A DNA stretch of 64,000 nt from Pectinophora gossypiella (GCF_024362695.1 NC_065431.1:2424624-2488623); one strand, 5' to 3'. Positions 10,388 through 20,746 are shown, numbered from the stretch's first letter. Program-made: numbers and translations. Notes: generated from the sequence alone by a model not told the origin.

Positions 10388-11545
10388 CCGTCGAAAAGGA
10401 AAGGGAGTGGTGATTGTCAACTGTTAATTTTAGAATGAATGAGTGAATGAATGAATGACCCGAGCGAATGAAATAGGCATTATAAATGCAACCCGTTTGA
10501 CGTGTGCTGTCAACTTTTGACAGGTTATCGACCGATATAAAATTTTGGGAGGGTTATTTAACCTTCAAGCGGGCGCGCGTAGTCGAATCGACTGCCTTAG
10601 TACATTTTCGTTCATATTATTAGTATTACCTATGTTAGGGTTCGTAATGTTTATTTAATTATTTAATTATTATTAGATTATATAACTTAATAACAGACGG
10701 AATAAAGTCGTGAATCTGTGTCACGACTTTATTATTTTTAATTTGGAACTGGCATATTATTTCATTTGTTTTTATTTTGATTTCTTCTTTTTCGAACGGG
10801 AACGCTTTCCCGCCTTTTTAAAAGGCGGTGACGTGGAATTTTGTTCGGTTGCGGTAATCTGTTATGAAGAGTTGGAGAGTTAACATTGTTTATGAAAATA
10901 TAACATTATTCAAGAGAATTGCCGAATTGTTTGATTACGACGAGCACCTCCCCACCTGAGAGCAGTAGTATTATCACACCTATTACATTTATTTGTTACT
11001 TTTAGTAGCCTGTCGCTATGTCATTGGGAGTAAAACAAAGAATAAGCCGTGCCTCGGGGCGCATCCACCACTCCACAAATCGCAATTGTTTTAGTGCCGG
11101 TGCAGACAGATGCGGTGGAAATCCAAGCACTTTTCGGATTATACATAGCGGGATCCTTGAAGACATCACACGCTAATTTTAATTAGATTACTAATTGTTT
11201 TTCTTTTTCATATTTATTTTTTGACAAATTATACTTTAAGGACAATGATAATATATGTGAGTACAAATAAATAAATAATTATTGAATAATTAGTGCTTTA
11301 TTTCCTTTAAACATCCCAAATGTCTTTTCGGTTACGCGCGCCCGCTGCCGTTAGAAATGACCACGCGCCCGCTTGAAGGTTACTGCCCAAAGTTGACGAC
11401 CAAAGACCAAAGTTGAAAGTTGAGTTGAGTTGCGTGTTCCATAAACATTATGCCGGTCCATTATACGCCTCTTTCCTTTTCGGCGGATATAAAATGACGG
11501 GTATAACTTAAAATTAGATGGTGTGTAGATATTGAAATCAGCACC
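10388..11545. mobile_element. M1 foldback element split by a piggyBac-like insertion
   Basis: M1 is a roughly 350-bp symmetric element whose ends carry cacctcctaattttatttta, ttatacctgtcattttctt and ccgaaaaggaaagg. Here the left half is 10388-10561 and the right half about 11383-11545. The middle is interrupted at 10562-11379. Confidence 0.7.
10562..11379. mobile_element. PiggyBac-like non-autonomous element
   Basis: Terminal inverted repeats begin ccttcaagcgggcgcg on the left and are complementary on the right (cgcgcccgcttgaagg). The left flank is TTAA and the right flank TTAC, fitting a TTAA target with one change. It is 818 bp with no credible transposase frame. Confidence 0.65.
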
Positions 11546-11814
11546 ATTTTCTATTTTATAAGAGGTATTTGCATTAATAAAACTATACAAAAAGTTGGTA
11601 AATTACATGTTTATTTAAATAAATCTAGTTTCTTTATCTAATGATTGATTTTATTTTATCATTTGAATTAATGATTCGGAATCACGTTTCGTCAAATGTC
11701 GATGTTATTTTGCACGTGCGAACAGAAGACTGCAAAGTTTTTACCACAAGGTTCTGAAGATGATAGCGGAGAGGTTTTTAATTATTTATTTATTAAATTT
11801 TAATACTAAAAATA

Positions 11815-11868
11815 GAAAGATGAAGGGGAGGCCTTTGCCCAGCAGTGGGATCTTGTAGGCTAGATTAG
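11815..11868 (+). mobile_element. Very short SINE-tail retroposon
   Basis: A 54-base insert (contains ttgcccagcagtgggatc) bounded by the perfect 13-base duplication aatactaaaaata at 11802-11814 and 11869-11881. It appears to be a severely 5'-truncated SINE 3' end. Confidence 0.8.
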
Positions 11869-11906
11869 AATACTAAAAATACAATTTTGTTCTCGGACGG
11901 TTCGAC

Positions 11907-12215
11907 CGGCATAACATTTATGAAACGCACGTCAATTTTGGGCAGAAATTTAAATAAGCCTCCCAAAATTTTATGTCGGTCGATGACCCGACAAAATTAA
12001 ATTGACAGCACACGTCAAACGAATTGCATACCAGTGAAATGCCTATTTCATTCGTTCGTTCATTTTAAAATTAACAGCTGTCCCTTTCCTTTTCGGCGGA
12101 TAAGAAAATGACAGGTATAACTTAAAATAAAATTAGATGTTGTGGACTGGAATCAGCAATATTGACAGGTGATCTTAAAATAAAATTAGGTGTCTGCAGG
12201 ACTCAAGGTCATTAA
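11907..12215. mobile_element. M1 foldback element
   Basis: Contains cattcgttcgttcatttt, cctttccttttcggcgg and aggtgtctgcagg. Part of the right arm appears twice (near 12115 and 12175). Confidence 0.75.
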
Positions 12216-12460
12216 GTCTGCCTACCAATTGAAATTACGGGCGTGTTTCTGACGACAAATTGCAAATTGGAAATACGCGGAATTATAAGAATAATAAACT
12301 TGATCTTGATAAACCTGTTAATCTTGTTCTAATATCTACTTAATAGGGGATATTAATACGAAATTAGTATAATTAGGTTTGTCGTTGTCAGTTTGTGTCA
12401 ATATTGACGTATTTTATTAGCCAATATAATTATATTTTTTGTTTAATGTCGTCAAGGGCC

Positions 12461-12627
12461 CTTCATATCGTGTGGGTTGTGAGGTGGATTACCAACCTCT
12501 TCAACCCTGGTGTCGGGGTTATAATTGACCCACATGGCTCATGTAACGAATACTCACTCACATCAGTAAATAGTAACCGGGACCAACGGCTTAACGTGCC
12601 TTCCGAAGCACGGATCATCATACTTTA
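12461..12627 (-). mobile_element. S1 SINE 3' half
   Basis: Reverse S1 tail through the core, ending at cggatcatcatactt. Confidence 0.8.
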
Positions 12628-12628
12628 G

Positions 12629-12948
12629 TATTACTCTAGCCATACAGGCAGCCAATCAGCTCGCGACACCAAACACTGTAGGACCCCGATACCGACCCCG
12701 CCGGCGTGGTCGACGACTTCCCTCAATCAGCGCTTATCGCTATCGACCGGCTAGGGTCGATTAATTCTTTCAAATACTTTTCCTCTCAGACGACGCCCTT
12801 AGCCGAGGTTCGCGCCCAACTGGGCACCCTCAGGCTTGTTGTCTTAAACGTTGTACCGGGTGAGAGCCTTCAGCGCTCATTTGTCCGGCCAAGTAGTTAA
12901 TGCCACCTGCGGCAAATGTACCAATAAGTCACGTCAAAAAAAAACTCT
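12629..12948 (+). mobile_element. P retroposon
   Basis: Runs from ctctagccatacaggcagcc through agcgcttatcgctatcgacc to caaatgtaccaataagtcac and an A-run. The frame at 12706-12900 is not supported as a protein. Confidence 0.85.
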
Positions 12949-13020
12949 ATGTTAATGTGAAGAGAAACACGTGTAGAATTGCGAAGGTTAAGTCCTGTCT
13001 TGTCTCAAAGGGATATAGAA

Positions 13021-13085
13021 TGAGCCAACCAACCAACCAACTAGCAAACCAACCAACCAACCAACCACCAACTAAACTAACTAAC
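13021..13085 (+). repeat. AACC-type simple repeat
   Basis: Imperfect run of aaccaacc and aactaact units. Confidence 0.85.
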
Positions 13086-13302
13086 TAGCCTAACTATTCA
13101 AATATAAATAGGAAAAAAGTAAACACCAGCCACTGGTCAAACGACATTTTTGTTTAAACTTTTTATTATATTAACCCAAAGTTTGAGTTAAATATTGAAG
13201 TATTAGCACATTACTATTATTTGCACACGTTTGTTGGCTTACATCATTTGTTTTAGGGTTCCGCAAAACTCACGTTAGTTCGTATATTGGTGCTGTTTCT
13301 AG

Positions 13303-13447
13303 TACGGTCACGAGCATTAATATGTACACTTTGGTACCATGTCACATTAACGTTTTTGACAAATTGAACTGTAAGTCTCACTGAATGTCAAATATGTTAG
13401 TGCGACAGAGTCCTAAAGTCGGTACATTATATTGCTCATGACTGTAC
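13303..13447. mobile_element. M3 short TIR element
   Basis: About 145 bp with inverted ends (gtcacgagcattaat on the left, attgctcatgac on the right) and internal ccatgtcacattaac. Closely related copies lie at 35562-35778 and 41288-41432. No coding capacity. Confidence 0.75.
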
Positions 13448-13451
13448 ACAC

Positions 13452-13799
13452 CATTTAATTTAGTTTTAAGTTATACCTGTCATTTTGTTATCCACTGAAA
13501 TAGAAAGGGACGGGCAATGGATAGGCATAAAATTTATGGAATTTGCGGTAATTTTAGGCAGAAATTTAAAAAAACTCTCCCAAAATTTTATATTGGCCAA
13601 CAACCCGACAGAAGTAAGTTGACAGCACTCGTCAAATAAGTTGAAAATCAGCGGGATGCCTACTTTATTCACCCGGGTTATTCGTTCATTATAAATTTAG
13701 TTGTCAATCACCTGTCCCTTTCCTTTTCAGCGGATAAGAAAACGACGGGTATAACTTAAAATAAAATTAGGAGGTGTCTGCGGGCATCGGGGCCATTAA
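13452..13799. mobile_element. M1 foldback element, near complete
   Basis: Inverted arms: left aagttatacctgtcatttt and right cgacgggtataacttaaaat with internal lcomplementary cctttccttttc blocks. It ends gggcatcggggccattaa. The best intact M1 here, about 348 bp. Confidence 0.8.
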
Positions 13800-13839
13800 C
13801 CTTATGTTAAAATCACATGTGTATTATTTTTCGTTAAAT

Positions 13840-14005
13840 GCGCGAGGTGTTGTGCCTGGGTGTAATAATAAGGGTCATCATTTATACCTAAAAACAAAGA
13901 TAAAAGTTGCTTATGTCCATCAAATTAGAAGGTTAAACGAACCCAAATCTCCACAGCGCCATCTATCTTATTTTTCGGGAACGTAGCCTGGAAAGTCTCT
14001 TATTA
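13840..14005 (+). repeat. R14 repeat with zinc-finger-like reading
   Basis: Matches 24776-24945. One frame reads RGVVPGCNNKGHHLYLKTK here and the other copy reads GRCVVAGCYKKGHHLYPK, keeping C-x4-C in the second. It ends in the cagcgccatctat block. It may be the start of a THAP-like domain in a decayed transposase, but a third and fourth ligand are not visible. Confidence 0.4.
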
Positions 14006-14289
14006 ATATATCGTAGAAAGATATTTACTGTTACAGATATAAAATAAATAAATTTAAAAAAAACACGTAAAAAAAATAAAAAAAATGTTAAAAGTGTTTA
14101 TTGGTTACGTACGGAACACTGCAATCTTAATTAAATTTACACTTGACCAGTCGATCGCTAGACAACCAAGCGGATATCGTCAAACATAGGTTTATTTATT
14201 TAATTTATGTCAATTATATCACGTTTGGCTGAATGGACAATATATTATTCCCCGGAGTCTATTTCTTAGAAGAGTTTTGTTATTTAACG

Positions 14290-14570
14290 CTGTCTCATGA
14301 TTCGGAGGTCCCGGGTTCGAATCTCGGTGGGGATACAAAATATTGCAAAAATCACTCTGTGATCGTTAGTTTGGTTAGGATATTACATGCTGATCACCCG
14401 ATTGTCCAAAAGTAAGATGATCCGTGCTTCGTGAGGTACGTTAAGCCGTTGGTCCCGGTTACTATTTATTGATGTAAGCCAGTAGTCGTTACATGAGCCA
14501 TGTCACCGTGTAACCCTGACACCGGGGTTGATGAGGTTGGTAATCCACCTCACAACCCACATGATAGAAG
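14290..14570 (+). mobile_element. S1 SINE
   Basis: Head remnant with box B ccgggttcgaatctcgg, full body, core and tail (cacaacccacatgatagaag). Box A is lost. Confidence 0.85.
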
Positions 14571-14909
14571 ACTGAATAGATAATCAAAGAGCTCGGAGAT
14601 TACCGTGTGAGAGCCCAGAAAATACTCAGCGCTCTTCCTTTATCCAGCACATTTGATGCAAAACTAATGGGTTTAGAAAAAAAGTATATCCTGTGGGTGG
14701 TACCAATTTATCACTTCTCAGGACTAGTAGCATTCTATTTTGACATTGGTGACATTGGCAGTTTAAACGTGTTTCTTTTCAATTAGCGACAGCAAAGATG
14801 AAAAATGAAAAAAAGATGTAAAAAAAAAAGAAAATCTACACATAGTTAGTTATACGTAGTAACATAGGTTATACGTGGCGAGTTAGAGCGATTATTGACA
14901 AATAAAAAA

Positions 14910-15014
14910 GACACAGTTGGTTTGACCATTATAGGCCGTTCGGTCTAATAGATAGCTCGGTGAGGTGTGGGTACTTAGTTCATCTTGCGATGGATGTGCC
15001 AATCGGGGTATAGT
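14910..15014 (+). mobile_element. S5 SINE 3' part
   Basis: acacagttggtttgacca then agctcggtgaggtgtgggta and cttgcgatggatgtgcc. Confidence 0.7.
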
Positions 15015-15032
15015 GATTGAGATAATGTTATG

Positions 15033-15391
15033 TTCATCATCACTAATTAAGAGCCACGCTCTTGTCAGTGTAGCATCCTCCTGCTACTTTTTAGGAGAAA
15101 ATAGGGCAGTGGTTTCCCTCTTGCCTTCCGTCAGTAATCTGTCTGACGCGAGTGGGATGGCGTCCAGAGTAGTCAATTTCAAAACCGTACTTCTGTCCTC
15201 CGCCTCTGAATATCATATTGTTATTGTATTGACAGTTACTGCTGCCCTCTGTCAGGTTCCAGGTTACAGGCCCTGTGACGCGCGCCTTCCGACCTGCACT
15301 ACGGTCCCGATGGCTCCCATCGCCGCCTCTACAACCATCGAGGTCTTCACCCGTATCCCTGGGCAAGGGTTCTACGTTATGTTATGTTAAG
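15033..15391 (-). mobile_element. RT-B RTE-like LINE 3' part
   Basis: On the minus strand the terminal region encodes HRQERGS-like residues in better copies, preceded by ggcggaggac and ggaacctgacagagggcag blocks. Long frames on both strands (14965-15390 plus, 15091-15366 minus) are readings of this repeat, not genes. Confidence 0.7.
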
Positions 15392-15617
15392 ATGTAAAAA
15401 AAAATCTACAAACATACATAGTTTCTTATAGTGTATAAATACTATATGATATGGACTTTGTACTATGTATTGCCTGAATGGTTCAAATTAATTTATTCAA
15501 AATTCTTTATTCAAGTTCTGCATCTTTATTTTACTAGTTTTAAAACCTGTATTTTTTCATGTAGGAAATGAATTAGCTATACAGTATAAGTAGGTTTTGA
15601 ATATAATTAATTTCTTA

Positions 15618-15875
15618 AACGTGGCATCGTAATGGCTAGAGAATTGGGCTCACGATCTGGAGGTCCGGGTTTAATTCCCGACGCTGTCGAAAGTCGAAAA
15701 TCACTTTGTGTCACTGTCCTTTGTTTGGTAAGGACCTTGCAGGCTGAATTATTTATAAGCTAAATTACTAGATCAAACGCCTCCACCAACCAGGAGCAGC
15801 GTGGTGGAGTATGCTCCATACCTGTACCGTTGATTGAGGGGAGGCCGAGCAGTGGGACGTATACAGGCTGTATAA
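15618..15875 (+). mobile_element. S2 SINE, decayed
   Basis: S2 has a tRNA-like head (cctccgtggtctagtggtta), body with ggtaaggacttttcaggc, the shared core, ccaccaacccgcagtggag and tail cagtgggacgtatataggc. Here the middle is deleted but head, later body and tail are visible. Confidence 0.75.
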
Positions 15876-16135
15876 GTTATTTTATCTTACCTCTATACAT
15901 TTTCACTAACACGCTGTATATGTTGAGTTTAAAAAAGTCACGGTAACCTGGCGGATGACACGTGATTTGAAGCAACGGTCTTCCCAAATTAGCACATGTG
16001 TTACGTTATAATGTGACATAAATTTATACAACTTAACACGTTTTTGTTAAATGCATAACTTATCTTGTTGCTAGTTATGAAGCCCAGTTAGGATTTAAAG
16101 GCTTTATGCAGTACTTATTCGATTCATCGGGCCCA

Positions 16136-16343
16136 TTTTTTTTGACGTGACTTATTGTAGATTTGCCGCAGATGGCGTTAACTACTTGGCCGCATTGGGG
16201 CCAACAAATGGAGTGCGCTGAGGGCTCAAAGTTTAAGACAACAGGCCTGAGGGTGCCCAGTTGGGTGCGAACCTCGGCTCAGGGCGTCGTCTGAGAGGAA
16301 AAAATATTTGAAAAGCGATAAACGCTGATTGAGGGAAATCGTC
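16136..16343 (-). mobile_element. P retroposon fragment
   Basis: T-run, cttattgtagatttgcc, then the gggcgtcgtctgagagg block, ending in gagggaaatcgt. Confidence 0.8.
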
Positions 16344-16402
16344 ACAAAATGACGGGTATAACTTAAAATTAAATTAGGTGTATACAGGAATCGGGGCCAT
16401 TA
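16344..16402. mobile_element. M1 terminal fragment
   Basis: aatgacgggtataacttaaa to aatcggggccattaa. It abuts P. Confidence 0.7.
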
Positions 16403-16491
16403 ATAGACTTATTCCTACAGTTAAAGAATTCGTTGACACTATAAAAACACATATTTAATAACTATTTAGTAACCCCCAGTTAACCCTTTAT

Positions 16492-16785
16492 AATCATCAT
16501 CATCAGCCCATTGACGTTCCCAATGCTGGAGCACGGGCCTTTCCTATAGATGGATAGGGAGATCGGGCCTTAAACCATCACGCGGGCCCAGTGCGGATTG
16601 ATGGTTATTAACGACTGCTAATGCAGCCGGGACCAACGGCTTAACGTGCCTTCCGAAGCACGGAGGAGCTCGAGATGAAAACTTTTTGTTTGTGGTCACC
16701 CATCCTATGACCGGCCTTTGCGAAAGCTGCTTAACTTCAACAATCGCAGACCGAGCGCGTTAACCGCTGCGCCACCGAGCTCCTC
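16492..16785 (-). mobile_element. S3 tRNA/5S-like SINE, full length
   Basis: Complete reverse copy. The tail is at 16492, the core near 16640, the 5S-like blocks lie at about 16697-16740 and box A at the right end (gtggcgcagcggttaacg on the minus strand). Confidence 0.9.
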
Positions 16786-17012
16786 CCTTCCCATTATAAT
16801 ACCTAAACGTTTCTTTCTTTTAAAAAATCACACGCCTCACAGTCACCAGTTTGACAAACACTAGAAAATGTCTGTTAGTTTTATAAATAGTCGTAAAAAC
16901 TAGTTTTCACACTAATGAACTTTGATTATAAATTTTAAACAATAAATACGAAAGTTGATTGGCAAGTGTGACCCGTTTCTTAATTTAACACACAAAAATA
17001 GTCGAAATGAAT

Positions 17013-17125
17013 CATCATCAGCCGTATGACGCCCACTGCTGGGCATAGGCCTCCCCCAAGGATCTCCACGACGATCGGTCCTGCGCTGCCCGCATCCAGC
17101 GGCTTCCCGCGACCTTCACCAGATC
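17013..17125 (-). mobile_element. S6 retroposon
   Basis: Insert bounded by the 12-base duplication gtcgaaatgaat (17001-17012 and 17126-17137). Contains actgctgggcataggcctcc. An ATCATC run at the left is its 3' tail on the minus strand. Confidence 0.8.
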
Positions 17126-17137
17126 GTCGAAATGAAT

Positions 17138-17504
17138 AGAAAAAACTAATTTATGATTTATAATTACAACGGAGGCTCCAGGCTCGAATCCCGTAAATAT
17201 GACTATTTCATGAAATGGTCGAAGACACCATGAAATCATCAATTCTACGATCTGGCAACGATTAATTCATACACAGATAGCGGCCAAACACATAACCTTC
17301 CCCTTGCTTCGCCGCAGTCGGTTAAAAATGATGATTCAGTTCCGGAATTGAGGTTTCGACCATTTGAAATTGGAATTAACGAAGAATTAGCAAAATGACT
17401 AACTTTAAAATACCCAATTTAGAATATTTATAACCAGTAGGTGATCATTTGCGAATAGACATTGACATTAAACGTCATTAAATAATATTTATTATATTTC
17501 GGCA
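17138..17504. other. Unassigned spacer
   Basis: No gene or repeated family recognised. Confidence 0.4.
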
Positions 17505-17685
17505 GGCCTCCATGGTCTAGTGGTTAGAGCGTTAGGCTCACGATCTGGAGGTCCGGGTTCGATTCCCGATGGGGACATTGTCGAAATCACTTTGTGAGAC
17601 TTCCTTTTTTTGGTAAGGACTTTTCAGGCTTGAATCACCTTATTGTCCGAAAAAGTAAGATGATTCCGTGCTTCGGAGGGCACGT
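17505..17685 (+). mobile_element. S2 SINE 5' half
   Basis: Complete head (ggcctccatggtctagtggt, box B gggttcgattccc) and body to the core start. It is followed in inverted orientation by S1. Confidence 0.85.
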
Positions 17686-17689
17686 TGTT

Positions 17690-17804
17690 CCAACCAAACT
17701 AGGGACCACAAAGTAATTATTCTGATATGTCCCCACCGGGAATCGAACCCGGGACCTCCGGATCGTGAGCCCAACGCTCAACCACGGGACCACGGAGGTC
17801 GTTA
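17690..17804 (-). mobile_element. S1 SINE 5' half, inverted against S2
   Basis: Reverse S1 head and early body. S1 and S2 heads are similar, so this and 17505-17685 form a long potential hairpin. Confidence 0.8.
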
Positions 17805-17952
17805 ACTATAATGATTTAAACTGGTGATCTATGCTTAATGATCTATAATAGTAATGTTGTTTGGGACATTAATTCTATTAATTAACCTGTTTCACTCTAA
17901 GTAATATAGATTTAAAATGCTTTTAGCTTGATGTCATTGCTAAAAATAACAT

Positions 17953-18440
17953 ATTTTTTTGACGTACTTATTGTAGATTTGCCGCAAATAGCACTAACTA
18001 CTTGGCCGGGCAAATGGGGAGCGCTGAGGGCTCTCACTCGATAACAGGCCTGAGGGTGCCCAGTTGGGCGCGAACCTCGGCCAGGGCGTCGTCTGAGAGG
18101 AAAATATTTGAAAGAATTAATCGACCCTGGTGGGTTGATAAATGTTATCCTAGGTCTACCCCTTCCTCTCTTCCCTTCAATTTTTCCTTCTATAATGCAA
18201 ATAAAAGAGAAGGTGCAGGTCGTGTCGTATCGGGAGATGAAGGTTTTGGCGGGAAGAAGAGAGGAATGGCGGTTACTCCACCGACAAGAGCGCAGCTCTT
18301 AAATAGAGAGAGAGAGTGGGTTGATAGCGATAAGCGCTGTATGAGGGAAATCGTCCACTACGCCGCCGCGCCGGCGGGTTCGGTATCAAGGTTCTGAAAT
18401 GTTTGTTGTCGCGAGCTGATTGACCGCCTCTATTCCAAGA
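17953..18440 (-). mobile_element. P retroposon interrupted by RT-A
   Basis: P runs 17953-18140 and 18327-18440. The gap is a LINE insertion flanked by gtgggttgata at 18130-18140 and 18316-18326. The 18002-18397 frame crosses all of this and is not a gene. Confidence 0.85.
18141..18315 (+). mobile_element. RT-A LINE 3' end with inverted 5' segment
   Basis: 18141-18197 is the complement of the segment that in 21038-21218 directly precedes the rest. From about 18199 the sequence is direct and encodes the LINE C-terminus QVVSYREMKVLAGRREEWRL then LHRQERSS and a stop, followed by an AG repeat. An 11-base target duplication flanks it. This is the pattern expected from twin priming. Confidence 0.85.
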
Positions 18441-18548
18441 GTACCAAGTGAACTCAAAACGCGTGCGAGACAAGTATAAGCAAATAGTTCCTACTTCAAC
18501 TTTGCACTCCACTCGTCCGCAAACTTTACGTCGAATGGGGCTCCGCGA
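18441..18548 (-). repeat. Upstream extension of P
   Basis: Its complement matches 63630-63745 (agtttgcggacgagtggag). It lies on the 5' side of P here, so it may be earlier P sequence. Confidence 0.5.
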
Positions 18549-18675
18549 AAATATATTAAAAGGTCGTCTTGTGTATTATACCTGCAGGGAAAAAAATCAA
18601 ATATTGAATATTACGCAAGGAATATTTCCTTATTTTAAGTGTTGTTATTGTCTTGCCTTTATGTGTGGCGTCCTT

Positions 18676-18790
18676 TTCATCACTAATTTAAGAGCCACGC
18701 TCTTGTCGGTGTAGCATTCTCCATTCTTGTCTGTCAAAGTCCAATTCCTTCACTTCCATACACGACAATTCCTTCAGACACGACGTGCGT
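18676..18790 (-). mobile_element. RT-F RTE-like LINE 3' end
   Basis: Terminal ttaagagccacgctcttgtc block then the region encoding RQEW-like and KELDFD-like residues in the complement. Truncated. Confidence 0.65.
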
Positions 18791-18804
18791 GTTCTTTATT
18801 ATAC

Positions 18805-18978
18805 ACATTCATCATCATCAATTTAAGAGCCACGCTCTTGTCGGTGTAGCATTTTCAATTCCAGTCTATCAAAGGCCAATTCCTTGACTTCCCTATAAGA
18901 TACGACGTTGACCTTTTCTTTAATCTGTTCCATGTAAGCTCTTCTTGGTCTTCCCTTTCCTCTCTTTCCTTCTAGCTT
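18805..18978 (-). mobile_element. RT-F RTE-like LINE 3' end
   Basis: The complement reads ERKGRGRPRRAYMEQ-like, then VNVVSYREVKEL and a stop after RQERGS. It ends in a GATGATGAT tail. The C-terminal GRPR...YREVK layout is typical of RTE-clade LINEs. Confidence 0.7.
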
Positions 18979-19003
18979 TTTTTCTATGGCGTCCTTTTAT
19001 AAT

Positions 19004-19063
19004 AAACCTTTTTTTTTTTCGGATCGTGAGCACAACGCTTAACCACTGGACCACGGAGGCCGA
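19004..19063 (-). mobile_element. S1 SINE head fragment
   Basis: T-run followed by the complement of the S1 tRNA-like head (cggatcgtgagcacaacgc). Confidence 0.6.
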
Positions 19064-19094
19064 CTTGAGACTACTTGATAACAAGCTATCAAGG

Positions 19095-19178
19095 ATACTT
19101 GTATCCATACTTGTATCCATACTTGTATCCATACTTGTAGCCATACTTGTATCCATACTTGTATCCATACTTGTATTC
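19095..19178 (+). repeat. 12-bp minisatellite, seven units
   Basis: Seven tandem units of atacttgtatcc. Unit four has a g change and unit seven a t change. The repeat creates spurious frames of MDTS-type or SILV-type peptides. Confidence 0.95.
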
Positions 19179-19182
19179 ATAT

Positions 19183-19531
19183 ATGTAATAGAATAGAGAC
19201 GTCATGTTTTTGTTTAGAAGAATAATAATTGATCCGTGGACGTGTAAGACAGGCTGTCATCAACATAGTCAGGGCGGTGCCAGTACGCATGCGCTTATGA
19301 CTTACATTATTCTGATCGTGAAGACAGGTCGTCGGGAAACTGTTTCCATAACACGAACAAAGACGTCCTTCGCTGCACGAACGTTTCCTCATTGGCTAGA
19401 GAGGGACGGAGCATACTCCACCACGCCGCCGTTTCGGCATAACGCAAAATGATAATAAATAGGCAAATTGCGAAAAGTTGGCGTTTAGCTAGAAAACTAA
19501 CATTTTAAACCATGTGACGGCGGAATGTTAA
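19183..19531. other. Unassigned spacer
   Basis: No recognised feature. Confidence 0.4.
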
Positions 19532-19532
19532 C

Positions 19533-19850
19533 GGCCTCCATGGTTCAGTGGTTGAGCGTTGGGCTCACGATCCGGAGGCTCCAGGTTCGAATCCCGGTGG
19601 GGACAAAAATCACTTTGTGATCCCTAGTTTGGTTAGGACATCACAAGCTGATCACCTGATTGTCCGAAAGTAAGATAATCCGTGCTTCGGAAGCCATGTT
19701 AAGCCATTGGTCCCGGTTACTAGTTACTGACGTATGTGCGTAGTCGTTACATGAGTCATGTCAGGGGCCTTTGGCGACTCGATAATAACTCTGACACCAG
19801 GGCTGATGAGGTTGGTATTTTACCTCACAACCCTCACGATAAAAAGAAGA
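19533..19850 (+). mobile_element. S1 SINE, full length
   Basis: The most complete S1: head ggcctccatggttcagtggt, box B aggttcgaatcccgg, body, core and tail ctcacaaccctcacgat. Confidence 0.9.
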
Positions 19851-19991
19851 CCCGTGTGAAAAATATCCAAGTCTCCATCTCAGGACTTTGTAGGAAAAGT
19901 AGGCCTGCTTTACCTGTTAGGAATTACGAGCGTGATTTAATGTATCGTTTTCTAAATTATCCAATCATCTTTATAGATTATGGACACCTTC

Positions 19992-20229
19992 TCCTCTTCT
20001 ATCGTGTGGGTTGTGAGGTGGATAACCAACCTCATCAACCCTGGTGTCAGGGTTATTATTGAGCCAAATGTTCCTTACATGGCTCATGTAACAACTACGT
20101 ACTGATCAGCCTGTAATATACTAACCAAAATGATCATAAAGTGATTTTTGTGATATGTCTCCACCGAGATTCGAACCCAAGACGTCCAGATCGTGAGGTA
20201 ATCGCTCAACCACTGGACCACGGAGATCG
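19992..20229 (-). mobile_element. S1 SINE with core deletion
   Basis: Reverse tail (tcttctatcgtgtgggttg) and head, with the core missing between about 20100 and 20106. Confidence 0.85.
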
Positions 20230-20412
20230 TTCTACCGTTATAATTATAAAGAAAATTGTAAGTACTTACTAGAATTCTGAGATGATTGGTCACCCAGATT
20301 TCTTAGTACTTACCTACGTGCTTTTATAGAAATGATACGAACCGTTAAGACTAGTCTAGATTGTGTGAATTATCTAGAATCTAGAAATTTATAACGTAAC
20401 ATAAGTTATCAC

Positions 20413-20496
20413 TGGGGCTAATTCCTGTAGACACCATCTAATTTTATTTTAAGTTACTTATACCTGTCATTTTCTTAATCACCGAAAAGGAAAAGC
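20413..20496. mobile_element. M1 terminal arm
   Basis: aattcctgtagacaccatct to ccgaaaaggaaaagcg. One arm only, joined to P. Confidence 0.7.
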
Positions 20497-20600
20497 GTTG
20501 AATGAGGGAAATCGGCGCCCACGCCGCCGGCGGGACTGGTATCGGGGTTCTGAACCGTAGCATTTTCAGGGATTTTGAATATCATTTTCTATTCCAAGTT
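20497..20600 (-). mobile_element. P retroposon 5' fragment
   Basis: gttgaatgagggaaatcggc to actggtatcggggttctgaa, decayed. Confidence 0.6.
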
Positions 20601-20601
20601 A

Positions 20602-20746
20602 CCATCATCATCTCCCTAGGGAGCTATATATATATATATATATATAGGGATAATACTAGCATTATCCCGTTTTTCACAGGGTCCGCTTACCTAACCTGAA
20701 GATTTTGATAGGTCCGGCATCTTCCAGAAGGGACTACCTGTCTGAC
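20602..20746 (-). mobile_element. S4 SINE tail with TA expansion
   Basis: Reverse S4 tail (cattatcccgtttttcacag). A TA run at 20626-20645 has expanded within the terminal block. Confidence 0.75.

Noticed and set aside
14965..15390. A 141-residue open frame on the plus strand with a 91-residue frame opposite
   Set aside because: Both lie in an RT-B LINE tail; the same DNA recurs at 23770, 24368 and 45859 with different breaks, so neither is a host gene.
18002..18397. A 131-residue open frame
   Set aside because: It crosses P, an inverted LINE piece and P again; the insertion boundaries show it is accidental.
19095..19178. CRISPR-like array
   Set aside because: Direct 12-base tandem units with no spacers, in eukaryotic DNA.
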